From positions 57,082,465 to 57,146,464 of the forward strand of contig NC_067195.1 of NCBI RefSeq assembly GCF_000699445.3: a DNA stretch of 64,000 bases, given 5' to 3'. The stretch is from Schistosoma haematobium. Lineage: Eukaryota; Platyhelminthes; Trematoda; Strigeidida; Schistosomatidae. Shown here piece after piece: positions 34,282 through 45,872 of this stretch (position 1 is its first letter; every line of letters begins with the position of its first letter). A model generated the notes under the pieces. The model did not search any database. It was given only the letters and a program-made list of their open reading frames with translations, and was not told where the DNA came from. The translations under genes and the position numbers were made by a program.

Positions 34282-36095
34282 GTCTAGGACACACTATTGA
34301 TGCTCAAGGAATTCGACCTCTTAGAACCAAAGTGGTGGCCATCCTGGATTACCCAAAACCGATCACCATCAACGAATCACGCACGTTTAACGGCCCTGTA
34401 AGTTTCAGTAGACAGTTCAAAACGAAATGCGCGTCACCTATGAAACCGCTAACGGACCAACTTCGTGGAAATGCGGAATCCATCAATCTAGACGACACCG
34501 CGTGAAAAGCACTCTCCACAACTAAGGAACTTATCTCTAAAGCAACGATACTTGCACATCAAGACACCGAGGCACCCATTAGCATCGCAGTAGACGCATC
34601 AGACTCAGCAACCTGAGGAGTCTTACAACAATGGGTTAACCACTCCTGACAACCTTCGGCATTTTTCTCATGACGTTTGCTAGACACGGAATCGAGGTAC
34701 GGCACATTCGGTAGGGGTCTCCTAGCTATGTACTGTGCTGTACGGCATTTTCAACACCATATCGAAGGCCGTGAATTCACCCTTTTTACTGATCATAAAC
34801 CTCTTACTTTCTCTTTAAGCTCATCTTCAGACAAGTACTCACCACGTGAGTCTCGAGAACTGGACTACATTTCGCAGTTTATTCTAGATATTCAACACAT
34901 TTCTGGAGCAAGCAAAGTAGTTGCAGACTCTTTGTCTCGCATAACTTCCTTGAACAGTTTCCAAGGAATCGAGCTTATTAAACTCACCCGGCTTCAAAAA
35001 GAAGACACTGATCTTCAGCACGAGTTATCCTCAACAACCCTTAAACTGTGCGTCAAACAGATGGGAACAGGTAAGGAAACCTTACTATTTGAAACATCTA
35101 CAAATAGGGATCGTCCAATCGTGCCGAAACATTATCGACACAACGTCTTCAATACTTTGCACAATCTTTCTCATCCAGGTGTTCACGAAACCATCAAGCT
35201 TATAGCAGAACGGTTTTGCTGACCTGGTATGAATAAAGACGTGAGGGAGTGGGCACGCTCCTGTGTAAGCTGCCAAATGTCTAAGGTGATTAGACACAAC
35301 AAATTTCTCTTAGGTTCATTTAAAATTCCTGATGCTCGTTTTGTCCATGTTCATCTGAATTTGGTAGGACCTTTACCAGATTCAAATGGATACTCTTGTT
35401 TTTTAACCTGCGTAGACCGTTTCACTTAATGGCCAGAGGCAGTACCTATCAAGGACATCACTGCTGAAACAGTGGCCCGCGCCTTCGTTGAACGATGGGA
35501 AGCAAACTTCGGCTGCCCTTCAACCATTACTACAGATCGTGGACGCCAGTTCGAATCTGAACTTTTTCGTTGTCTGACCACACTATTAGGACTCACTCGC
35601 TTCCGAACGACCGCCTACCACCCACAAGCAAACGGGTTGGTAGAACGCTTTCACCGACAATTAAATGTTTCACTATAAGCTGCAAACATTTCTCAGTAGA
35701 CTGATGCCCATCCACTCGTCTTATTAGATATTCGCAATGCAGTGAAAGCTGACATTGGATACACTACAGTCCAACTCGTTTATGGAACAACATTTCGACT
35801 TCCAGGATACTTCCTGAATCCTTCATCTTCTTCAGTGAACATGGATCTAACCTCCTACACGAGCAGGCTTACAAATGCAATGCGTTCAGTTAAACCTGTT
35901 TCCACTCGACCTCAATCAACTGATGTTTTCGTTCAACCTGACTCACGATGTAGTACACAAGTCTTCATTCGTCGAGACTCACATCGACGACCTCTCGAAT
36001 CAGCATACGAATGACCCTTCAAAGTTCTTCAGCGCGAACATAGGTACTATATAGTCGATAAGAAAGGAACGAACGACAGCATCTAGAATGAACCC
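34282..36095 (+). pseudogene. Gypsy-type pol fragment: end of RT, RNase H, integrase
   Basis: One frame runs through the whole stretch, broken only by stop codons (for example 34503, 35220, 35427, 35676), mostly TGA/TAA/TAG where Trp, Arg or Gln is expected. Order: LGHTIDAQGIRPL and KVVAILDYPKP (end of RT/connection); AVDASDSAT, DTESRYGTFGR, LFTDHKPLTF (RNase H acidic residues present); a HHCC zinc finger (H..H in LHNLSHPGVH, C..C in CVSCQMSK); integrase core with HLNLVGPLP, TTDRGRQFES and HPQANGLVERFHR. The first integrase catalytic Asp is Asn here (LNLVG). The 5' two thirds of the element (gag, protease, most of RT) are missing. The gag at 1-317 could be of the same class but is not the same copy. 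Confidence 0.9.
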
Positions 36096-36559
36096 CTATC
36101 CATGTCAATTTTCCTTCGGTATAGCAGAAAGATACGACTCTCACACTTATAATACCTCAACCGACAGTTAACACACACAATGATACTTTGGCAGTATCAG
36201 AAAATAAACATAAAACAACGAGTTCTAGATGAAAAGTAAGATTTCCGGAACATTTGGACGATTATTGCACGTAGGATACTAGTTGACATTTCATATCGTC
36301 TTGATTTTCCTTTGTACTATATATAATTTAAAAAAACAATTTTAATATGTCTATATATTTTTGTTTTTATTTCAAAGAAAAAACAACACAGTAAAACATA
36401 TCAGATGGGTTTTGTGGATGTATTATGAAAACCTTTTTATTACGCTATTACGTGTGCATAAGTTTATTTTCCTTTTATTCGCACGCTTTGTGTTTTTACG
36501 AGCGTACGAGTGTATTTCGACATGCACTTACATTTTTTTCTTTTCCAGGACGCTGGAAA

Positions 36560-37265
36560 AGACCAATATAGACAGAATGAGATGTTCTTCAACCACCTTA
36601 ATTGTGTGCTACACGAACCCTCATATTTTCGGAATCAAAGTGTTGGGGCTGAGTTTGATTATGGAAGGGCTAAGTGTCTATTATAATTCTCCCGGAAACT
36701 CAGCACATCGTAGATTTAGAGTGTACCACAATTATCTCAAGATGCATGTGTCAGAAGTGGCAGTTATAGGTCGTAAGAGAGAAGGGACAATCAAATACGT
36801 TAGAGATCGACTCATTGCACGATCAAGAACAACATAGACGTACGATAGTAACACACGTAAGGCAGCTGTTTGTATAATCAAATTTAAATATTTATCAGGG
36901 ACTACTGGAGGAATAAATTGTAGTCTGCATTTCCCTACTGATAACTTTGTCCTAAGTTTTATTCGGACATGGGGCAAGGTTAACTATTGTCTTATCATTG
37001 TAGATTTTAACGTGCCACAAACCAAGTGGACAGAGTTTACAACTTTGAGTGAATGTTTTGATCGCCTACCAATAACTATTATTCAGAGCACACATGCACA
37101 ACATCAAACGAAATCGACACATATTGACTTAGAACATGTATCATAATTGCTAAACCATGACTTTATACACCAGAGGGATCGTGCGCAACTAACAGTTATC
37201 GTTAAATTCTGGTGAAAACCAAATTATGGGTACCTCTGAGAATTATTAACGGACTAATATTAAAT
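36560..37265 (+). pseudogene. CR1-type LINE endonuclease fragment
   Basis: Plus strand: YHNYLKMHVSEVAVIGRKRE, GTIKYVRDRL, then after a stop a CTIKFKYSSGTTGG-like segment. It continues with FPTDNFVLSFIRTWG and LIIVDFNVPQTKW (the usual GDFN.P..W motif, G to V), then THAQHQTKSTHIDLEHV near the end. This is the middle of a LINE AP-endonuclease domain. The 36361-36560 part of the same frame has no recognisable motif. Confidence 0.65.
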
Positions 37266-37564
37266 ATACGCGTGCGCTATTTAAAAGGAAAGTAGTATTT
37301 TTCCTCGCTGACTATATTTTATTGTTTTGATCGTTTATTACGTATCAAGACTACCGTTTACACTTCAATTGAGTTTATTTCAGTTAAAGTATTCGATAAA
37401 AGTATTGTTTTGTTTCTAAAGTAGTTTATCGTCGATAATTTTGAGTACTTCGTTTTCTCTTGTAATTGTTAGTACTTTTGGTTCCACATTTTTTCGTCAC
37501 AGATCATTTTTTCTCAGGGTACCATTGTATTTAGTTTCTCTTTAGTAACCTCTGTTCAATGACT

Positions 37565-39900
37565 GGTCGGTGCAAGAAAAGCAATTGCCAAAATAGTTGA
37601 AAGCGGCATTCAGTGATATGAGTGCAAAGACAACTAGGTATGACCCGAACTCCGAATCATTCTTACTAGATCTTATATTGATGCATTATGAAGATGAGGT
37701 TACGAACCTCGATTACATGCCACCTCTAAGCAAGAAGTGATCATGAAGTTCTGAACTTTGACTTCTATATAACTGTCAAACACGATCACGCGTCGGATCA
37801 ATCCAGACCTAACGTCTGGGAAGCAAATGTACAAGGCATAATACACTCAATATCGTTAGTAGATTGGACAAAAGAACCAGAGTCCTCAATGGAAACGGCT
37901 TGGGACGTATTTCAAAATTTATACTTAGAAGTTACTGCACCCCACATCCATTAGACTACACCAAGGGCGCAGAGAATTTGCCCACCATGGTTCAGTAGGG
38001 AAGTCCACATCCTTCTCCGTAAGAGAAGACAAATGTGGGGTAGATTTAGGTCACTGAGGACTGACGAAACAAAATCCCAGTATCCGAAAGCTCGGAATAC
38101 ATGTGCCTCGACCCTCCGTAAGTCTAGAAGGTTGTGTGAAGAGGAAATTTTCAAGGAATCCATAGAATATCCTAAACGCTTGTATTCCTATACAAACCAA
38201 AGGACAAAAAGAAGAGAAAATATTTCAGCACTGTGGGCAGACAATACTACTTCATCATTAGTAGAGGATGACTTTGATAAAGCTCAAGTATTCTCAAACT
38301 ACTTTAGGCATGTACATACCATAGAAACACCCTTCCAGTCAGTCCACACAAACACTAGACAACGTGACCATTGAAGAACTCGATGTCTTTGGTCTGCTAA
38401 ATAAGCTAGACATAGGCAAATCCACGGTACCCAATGAACGGCATTCTAGGTTATTAAAGGAATTAGCTAACTTCGTTGCTAACCCTTTAAGTATACGCTT
38501 TAATCTGTCTGCGACCCAGGGTTGTTTACCAAAAGACAGGAAGGACGCCATAGTAAGTCATGTTTTAAAACCAGGCATGGAACATAAACTTGAGAATTAT
38601 AGACCCATTAGCCTAACTAGTGTGGTTGTTAAAATCCTAAATAAGATTATTCGGAGGGAGCTGTTTAAGTACCTCGATGAAAATCGGATCCTTTCGGGGA
38701 AGTAGCATGATTTCGGAATAAGCCACTACTGTCTCACGAACTTATTAGTCGCTCGTGAAGGCTGGTTTGCTCTTAAGAGCCAAAAGTTACCTGTAGATGT
38801 AGCCTATATATACTTCAGTAAAGCTTTTGACAAAGTCTCGCACAACCGGCTGTTGTATAAATTAAGAATTGTCGGGGTTGGGGGTAATCTATTGATGTGG
38901 ATAAAAGACTTCCTATTTCAGCGCCTACAAAGAGTACGAGTGAAGTCCAGGTTGTCTAGTTGAGAAACTGTGCTTAGTGGAGTGCCAAAGGGCACAGTTT
39001 TGGGGCCAGTGTTATTCCTTTGTAATGTGTATAAACTTCCCTGTCTACTATCATCATCGGTCTTGCTATATGCTGACAATGTCAAGATGTGGAGAGCGAT
39101 ATGAAGTAAAGGTGATAGCTTAGAACTTCAAAATGAACTGGGGAAATTATCTGAATGGTTTCAAATCTGAATGTCACTGACAAATACTTCCAGGTGTATT
39201 ATAATGCATATCAGTCATCAAGGTACAGAATAACCTTAAGCTACCTGTTTTCCAGACACACAGTAATTTAGAGGTCATCGTTAGCCAAGACTCAAAGACT
39301 ACTGCCGTGCAATAGCCGCCAAAGGTTTTAGAACCTTATGGTCAATACGTACGGCTTTTAGTCATGTCGGCAATTTTGACTTTGTATTCAGTGTCCGTAG
39401 GTACTATACTTGAGTACTGCATGCAAGCGGCTAGCCCCTACCTAGGAAAAGACAGTGAGATTTTGGAAAAGGTTCAGAGGACAACAACTAAGTTGATTCC
39501 CGGAATAGCGAAGCTGCCGTAGGATGCTTGACTTGCCAAGCTGAATCTACTCCCGTTATAATATCGGAGAACTAGAGGCAACTTGATTACAGCCTTCAAA
39601 GTGCTTAGTGATAAATTTGCACCTGATATACCCTCATTTTTCTTGTCTTCCAAAACAGAGAATTTACGAGGACACTCAAAATTTCACAAGCCCAGAAGAA
39701 ATTACTTGTCAGCTGACTATCGACTTACACATAGAATCATAAACGAGTGGAGTTCATTACCTGGGCACGCGGTTGAGGCTCCATCCGTCAACTCTTTCAA
39801 AAGAAAGTTGGATCAACTGACAGACCGTCATTGTCAGGACTAACACAGGCCATCAAGCCTACTCTCCTTTACATACTGAAACTATATACTTATTGTATAA
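37565..39900 (+). pseudogene. CR1-type LINE with reverse transcriptase, inactivated
   Basis: It starts with a Cys-rich ORF1-like scrap (GRCKKSNCQN, 37566 on) and then the end of an endonuclease (SFLLDLILMHYEDEVTNLDY, near 37660). The region before the RT follows (MWGRFRSLRTDE, 38033), then a KSTVPNERHSRLLKELANF stretch and ENYRPISLTSVVVKIL. Motif A reads YFSKAFD (normally DFSKAFD), motif B GVPKGTVLGP and motif C YADN (normally YADD), so two catalytic Asp are lost. The C-terminal part includes LRGHSKFHKP and ends at the TAA at 39841-39843, followed by a short 3' UTR. Stops and shifts split it into several frames. The jump from ORF1-like to late endonuclease implies an internal deletion. Confidence 0.85.
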
Positions 39901-39919
39901 GTATTAAGTGACCACATTG

Positions 39920-40292
39920 TGTTTATCTATATTCCTCTTATTATAAGCTTCGTTTTGACCTATAGATTATTATTATTATTATTATTATTATTATACTATT
40001 TACTGTTCTTAAACTATACTCAGTTTATTAACTTCAGTCTCCCACGTTCACAGCCACATTTTGACTTGATCTTGTATAGATGTTATTTCCTATTTTATGG
40101 TGTGATGTGGTCTGTTTGGCTGGTATATAGACCAAGTATGTTTGAAATAAATGATTCGCATGGTGGAATCTGTTATTGGTGTTCTGGACTCAGTTGGATG
40201 GGCATTGGTTTGCAACAGTGCTAAGATTGTATAAGTCGTATTTCGATTGACGAATAAATCATGTGATAATAAACCGGGCTTGAATCAGAACA
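39920..40292 (+). repeat. LTR-like repeat unit, copy 1
   Basis: It starts TGTTTATCTATATTCC and ends near TTGAATCAGAACA, so TG...CA-type ends. It shares almost all of its sequence with the minus-strand unit at 53067-53473; the flanks differ at both ends. Inside are a (TTA)n run and an AATAAA (40252 area). The apparent 101-codon frame is not a protein gene; it recurs only because the repeat recurs. No 5-bp target duplication could be matched, so solo-LTR status is unproven. Confidence 0.55.
39963..39994. repeat. (TTA)n microsatellite inside the LTR-like unit
   Basis: About 10 units here against about 19 in the copy at 53370-53427; it explains most of the length difference between the two copies. 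Confidence 0.9.
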
Positions 40293-40309
40293 GTTATCAT
40301 GTTATACAG

Positions 40310-41480
40310 ATTCGGACAATGTTGAGATCCCACCAGAATATTTCAGCGAGTTCTGCCATGTGAACATCGTTAACAATACTATTCACAACCACACCACTGA
40401 GATACCATCTATAGCATCACTACATGAGACTGGAAAATGTGTTATCCAGTTACGTGTTAACCTCAGACATGGTAAGTTTCCAGCTCCTAGTGTGTTACAT
40501 CTGCGATTTCCGTCACCCCTCACGGACACTTTCAGAACTACTCACGATACTGCTTAACATGTTCCTTCGCTAAACTCAACACTCTTGGGATAAGAAGGAC
40601 TATATTTGGCCCTATATTTACTTATGGGAACAGGTCATGTCTGGCTACCAAGCTGTCAGTCTAACAAGCATAGAGATTAAGTCGCTCCAAAAAATTATTA
40701 GGGCTAAATTACTAGGCCACTCAGAATTATACAGTATGTTAATGCTTGAGAAGCATGGGTTTTGAAGTCAGCATTCAAGCCTAATAAGCTTATTAATTGT
40801 GAGAAAAGATTAGAGGGTAGTGCAAGGTAACGGTTTGTCCGTCGATGTGATGTCCGTTGATTTTAGCATAGCATTTGATAATGCTTCCCACCCAAGGTGC
40901 ATGCAGAACCTCTTGAGCTTTGGAATAACTGATGGTGTACAAGTGTGCATCAAGAGCTTCCTGTGTGACCAGAGACCGATGGTTAAGGTGGATTGGAGAT
41001 TAACTGAATGGAAACCGATTAAAATCGGCTCTGTCTTAAGTCCCATATTTTCACTCCTCCACATCAACGAATTACTAAAACTACTTACGTCATCAGCACT
41101 GTTCTTTATAAACGACGACAAATTCTGGAAGACAATTAGTATTGAGGCTGATCATCTAGATTTCTCATTTCATCTGGATGAATTAGTTGGATGGTCCCGA
41201 ATTTTTGGCCAAGAAACTAATTCTAGAAGGAGTGTACTAATTTCGTGCTGGTGGGTACACCTCGTCTAGGCGATAGAAGTGGTCGGACTAATGGTTCAAT
41301 AGGTTCTCTTTATCAAATACATAAATCTTTCAACACTCAGTACCAAGCGATAAGAAATATAATGTCTGAGCAAAATGGGGAAATAAACTAATACTTGAGC
41401 TACGAAGTCTTGATATTGCCAAAATGTTTTCGGACAGCTCTTAAACAATCGAACTAAGGTGTTGTATCAGTTTTCTTCTA
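40310..41480 (+). pseudogene. Second CR1-type LINE reverse transcriptase fragment, decayed
   Basis: Plus strand with many shifts: PPEYFSEFCHVNIVNN, later QGNGLSVDVMSVDFSIAFDN (motif A, Asp kept), LLSFGITDGVQ, DQRPMVKVDWRLTEWKPI, then a degraded motif B (SVLSPIFSLLHINEL) and a motif C reduced to INDDKFWKT. The sequence differs clearly from the 37.6-kb copy and represents another CR1 subfamily. The end near 41480 is approximate. Confidence 0.75.
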
Positions 41481-41489
41481 GGATCGATT

Positions 41490-44400
41490 TCCATATGAAT
41501 GTCGGTCTGACCAACTTACGAAACAAGAATATATCAGCTCGGTTTCTGCAGCGTAATAAAAACTTCTGACTCTGTCAATGTTTAACTTTCAATCGATGTC
41601 GGCTGAATATCAGTCAATATTGTGAAATACTCCGTAGATGTCATATACTTTATTAGCTAGTTATCTTGTCTCGTAGCATTTAACTTCTTGCACAAATGAT
41701 CGTTCATGACTTGTTGTATGTGTCCTCCGTACGAGGATCAAAACTTGTAATTATCGACCTAAACCGCGCTAGTGAACAACGGGAATTATATAAGTGAAAT
41801 ATGAGAACAGATTTTAAATACGCATATTTCATACACTCATTGATCTAGATAGACAATCAGGGAAACGAGGCGAAGGAGACGAAATGACGCACAGTGGAGA
41901 AGGCGAGTGAGCCAACTCGATTCATTCAAGCGTGACCCAATATTTCTAGTCAGATCAAAGTTAGTTACAAACACGCAACGAATAGGACAAGCAGTTGATA
42001 CACACAAGATCATATAAAAAATAGTCAGGGTTAATAAGTGATAAGATAAAAATGAAACTTCAAATGAATGAATGAACTGGTCTGTCCATATACTAGAATA
42101 ACCTTTATGGAGTTGACATAGTTCCAGCCACTGCAGCAGATTACAAGGGTGGATGTTCTGTTGGTCATAAATATCGCTAATAATCGATCAATGTAAAATA
42201 ATATTGCAGTTTGGCCTGCTGTGAGCTGGTGTGATCCAGTGTTCAAGTACGTAACCTGGTACCCAGAAGGATGATAGTTCGAGTACAGGCAAGGGCAGTT
42301 CTTTCGTTCGTGAAGCTCACACTCATACGATGTTCGTTGATTTTAAGTCACTCAGACATGAGAAATCAGAAGGATGGGTTGGTACACCAAATCGCCATAA
42401 CAAACCACAATAGAATGAATAGTGTAAACTGGTGGTTAGCATTTTAAGGTGTGCACATCGGACACAGTGATAGTTACCAATGTAACATCAACAGTGCACA
42501 ACTTCCACGCATGTAGAAACAAAAGAACTGCGGAGTAGCAGTAAGACATGACTCAGTAGTAAACGCGAATTGCTGATCAGCAGCTGTCGAAGTTTTCTGA
42601 GTACTCTGGTCGCTTCATCAAGCATTCAAATGCTTTAACGAAAATACTTTCAGGGCTGCTATTAAACGCAACTCAATTTCGTAAATGTGGCCTTCAGCTT
42701 AGCAACCAATCAGAATGAGGCGGGAATTATTATATCCGCCATCTTTGTAAGCAATGTCGGTCGACTTTCTTCGTTCTGTGTTTTTTCAGCTATTTCTTTT
42801 GTGTAGCTATGTAATTTAATGTTGCAGTGTGCTAAAATGCCGCAGTTAGTGTAATGTTTTACATGTTGGTGTGAAATTTGTTTCGAATCATCATTGTTTT
42901 TTGGGTTTTTGCTGCTTCTACTCAAGTCAATGTATTTCTTCAGCCAAGCTGGCTAGTCTTATGTTTTAAAATGGTAATCAGTTTTGTTTTGACTTGTTTT
43001 CTAGATATCCAAAGCCGAAGTTCGTGTTTTTAGCTGAAATAATTGTTGCTGCCGCCTGTGACTAACTGTCCGCATGTTCGTTCCTAACTGTCCTTTATGA
43101 TGTTATCGGCAAAACGAAAGGAAACAATCTCCGGTTTTCAATTTTCTTCAGTACCACGAACAACACTATCCCATCAATGAGTCAAACTAATACAGAATGC
43201 GAAGCAGTAGGGAATATCAGTTTTGTTTTCGAAAGGACTCAGACTTCCGATAACCATAAATGAAGTCCCAAATGCTACCAATCTATTGCATAGGTTTTGT
43301 TATTAAAAATATGCCATATAGCAGTAATAAGGGGGTTGTACTTATTACGTCGTGCGTTAAAGCAAGCTTAACATTGAAAAGCCGGAAATGTGCTATCAGT
43401 GTGTAGTCTATGTTTTCTGTTTTGGCCATAAAAGCAAGCCGAAGAGTCATGATGAGTGAGTGAAAAGGTAATTAGCTGTTATTAAGCTCACTTTTTTATA
43501 GGTCATATTACACCACTCGCAAATTTGTGTTTTTTTACGGTATGATGTCAACCGGTACCTAATATGTTCACCTTTACGATGGAAAGTACCTGCAAATTTT
43601 CACCTTCATATTCGAATTATTTTTGAACAACTGTCTTCCAGTTTGAGTGCTTCGTACGCCCTGTGAGACTAGATTCCTACATTATTCGTAGTTCCAGTAT
43701 AACTTTATCACGCAGCAAGTTCAAAGTAGACACTAGTCTTTTTCAATAAGCCTGTCAAGCTAACGTCCGTATTCTCTATTTCAGTTAATCGATGAAGACA
43801 TGTACCACCTGCATCTGCTGTATACTGCCATTTTACTCCAATTCTAACTGTTATATCTTCTGAAAAATAAAATTGCTATATGCAGCAAATACAGACTTAT
43901 TTGTTTTGATGGAGATAGGGGGTTCATGGGATTTTTAGCAGGACTGTTGTAATATTCTCACTAAAGAGCTAAGCGAGTGCGTAAATCAATGTTAGGTACC
44001 ATACAGGGTGCCTTTGAGTTACTAGTGTTCCATTAGTGCGGGTAGGGCCATTGCTTGCTTGTCACATGGCATTTAAATAAGGAGCTATAAGATTAGACGC
44101 AGGTACGGTTAGGATGTGTAACGTGTGTCCATCCATCAGCTGCCGTGACAACTCATAGTGGTTAGAATAAGTTATGAGAGGACCCGAGTCTGTAGGTTTC
44201 CCAAGAAAATGACGGAGATATGTACTAAATCAATTCAGTCTACTGCATATGAACTAGATGCTGAGAGGCTCGTATATCACAAGTTTCTTGCAACGATTAA
44301 GTAGATTAAAACAAAGTAGCATTAGATTTAAAAATTTATTCAGGAACTTTCATTAAGAATCGAATATCAAACAAAGGTTTAAACGAATTCCCCGTTTAAA

Positions 44401-45600
44401 AGTTGCACTGGTAATGTTAAGCTGCAGTCTTTGTTGTTTTTTCCCCAAACGAAAGGGTAAAAGGAGTAACTCAAAAAGTACTGGAAGTGGTTGTGAGACT
44501 AAAATGGACATCCAGCATCCTTTTTATAATCTGCTGTTGATTGAGTCTCCCATAAACAGTTTCATAGGCCATGGTTCTAAGGGCGAAACAGTTCTTGGGA
44601 TCTGTGAAGGCTCACTCCTATTGCATTCTAAGTGAGAAAATAGTAATGAATTTAGTCAGAAATGTGGAATAGATAAATCTCCAAATTACATGTTTTTTAG
44701 CAAAGAATTTACGAAGTTGTGGCTTACCTTGAAAATTTACCTTAAAAATTAAAAACAGAGCAAAATTAACAACATAATCTAGTTATTTAATTAAAAATAC
44801 ATTATGAAATGACGAAATCTGTGGTTACTTGAACGCACAGATGACCGTTATTACACTGGGCGATACATTAAGTTTACATGGTTGCGTTGCGGATAAATTC
44901 ACCCTACTTTCAGGATCTTATTTCCTACTTATATGAGAACTCCCCTGGAATGCGCATCCAGGTAGATAATCCATATATTATTGAGGATGATAGCACACAC
45001 GAGCACGTTTAACGTGTAGGAATCACGTTAGTAATGAGTCTTTCCGAACTTCCTTACGATGAGCCCACCGATCGCCTAAAACTTCTATTCTTATCGTAGG
45101 ACACGACGTGAACAGATATTAGGATCCCGCATCTTGGATGATAATTTGAGTGTTAAAATTTCTTCACTTCATGCTCCCTTTAGATTTAATCACTGAGGTC
45201 ACAACAAAAAGGTTTCGAAGACATGATCAAATAAGCTCAGACTTTTCCTCATCGAGTGGTCAGTAGCTGGGACGCTTCATCAGTGAAAGCGGGACTTTCC
45301 TGGGAAACAAGCTGTAAGCATTAACAAAAGTCAAGTAACGTACTAACCTTAACAGTGAAGACTGAATACAATATATTCAAACTCACGTTAGTAACCGGTG
45401 TTTATTATGGAATTGAGGTATTATTCAAAATTCTTTGTGAATCTTAAGTAAATTAAAACTTATTCGTAGACGAATGTCATTGTTTGCTGAACGAAATACA
45501 GAATTCATCCAACACTGTAGCCTTGAAAAAGGTCGCGTTTTGTTTGCTTACACCGAGGTCAGTCACCAACAGCAGAGCCGGTGAATTGAGTCATTTTGAG
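41490..45600. other. Region upstream of POLA1, no gene recognised
   Basis: No conserved coding block or RNA gene found. A weak tRNA-like patch (ATGATAGTTCGAGTACAGGC, 42269-42288) may be a decayed SINE. The 73-codon plus-strand frame at 44414-44635 has a Lys-rich start and no known motif. The POLA1 promoter should lie at the right end, but no core element was distinguishable. Confidence 0.4.
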
Positions 45601-45601
45601 A

Positions 45602-45872
45602 ATGGACGGTAGGAGTTTTGTTGCTAATGTCACAATGTTATAGGAGTTAAAAATCCACGGAGAGCTAGTTCGGTTAAAGAGTCTAGATTGGCTCTACTGG
45701 CAAAGATGCGTGAGGCAAAAGAGAAAGGAGAACGTCTTCGCATTGTGAGTAAATATGCAGCTTATTTCCTTTTAGGAAAGAGATGAGCAACCAGTGTACG
45801 AAACTGTTGACGAAGCACAATATGCTGAATTGGTCAGGAAACGTCTGGAAGATGACTGGATTGTTGATGACG
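45602..45872 (+). CDS. POLA1: POLA1 exons 1-3 with two micro-introns
   Basis: Exon 1 is only 7 bases (ATGGACG). Intron 1 is 35 bp (45609-45643), exon 2 is 45644-45744, intron 2 is 31 bp (45745-45775), exon 3 is 45776-45872. The codons join as [31 protein letters not shown] and [19 protein letters not shown]. Start choice: this ATG is the only one that gives a short N-terminus in frame with conserved sequence. Confidence 0.85.

Noticed and set aside
39919..40224. 101-codon frame, repeated as a 112-codon frame at 53136-53474
   Set aside because: Both lie inside the LTR-like repeat, include a translated microsatellite (poly-Leu), and show no conserved protein feature; the similarity is that of the DNA repeat.
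44414..44635. Small gene upstream of POLA1
   Set aside because: 73 codons with a basic start but no known motif, splice context or repeat in the window; chance frame not excluded.
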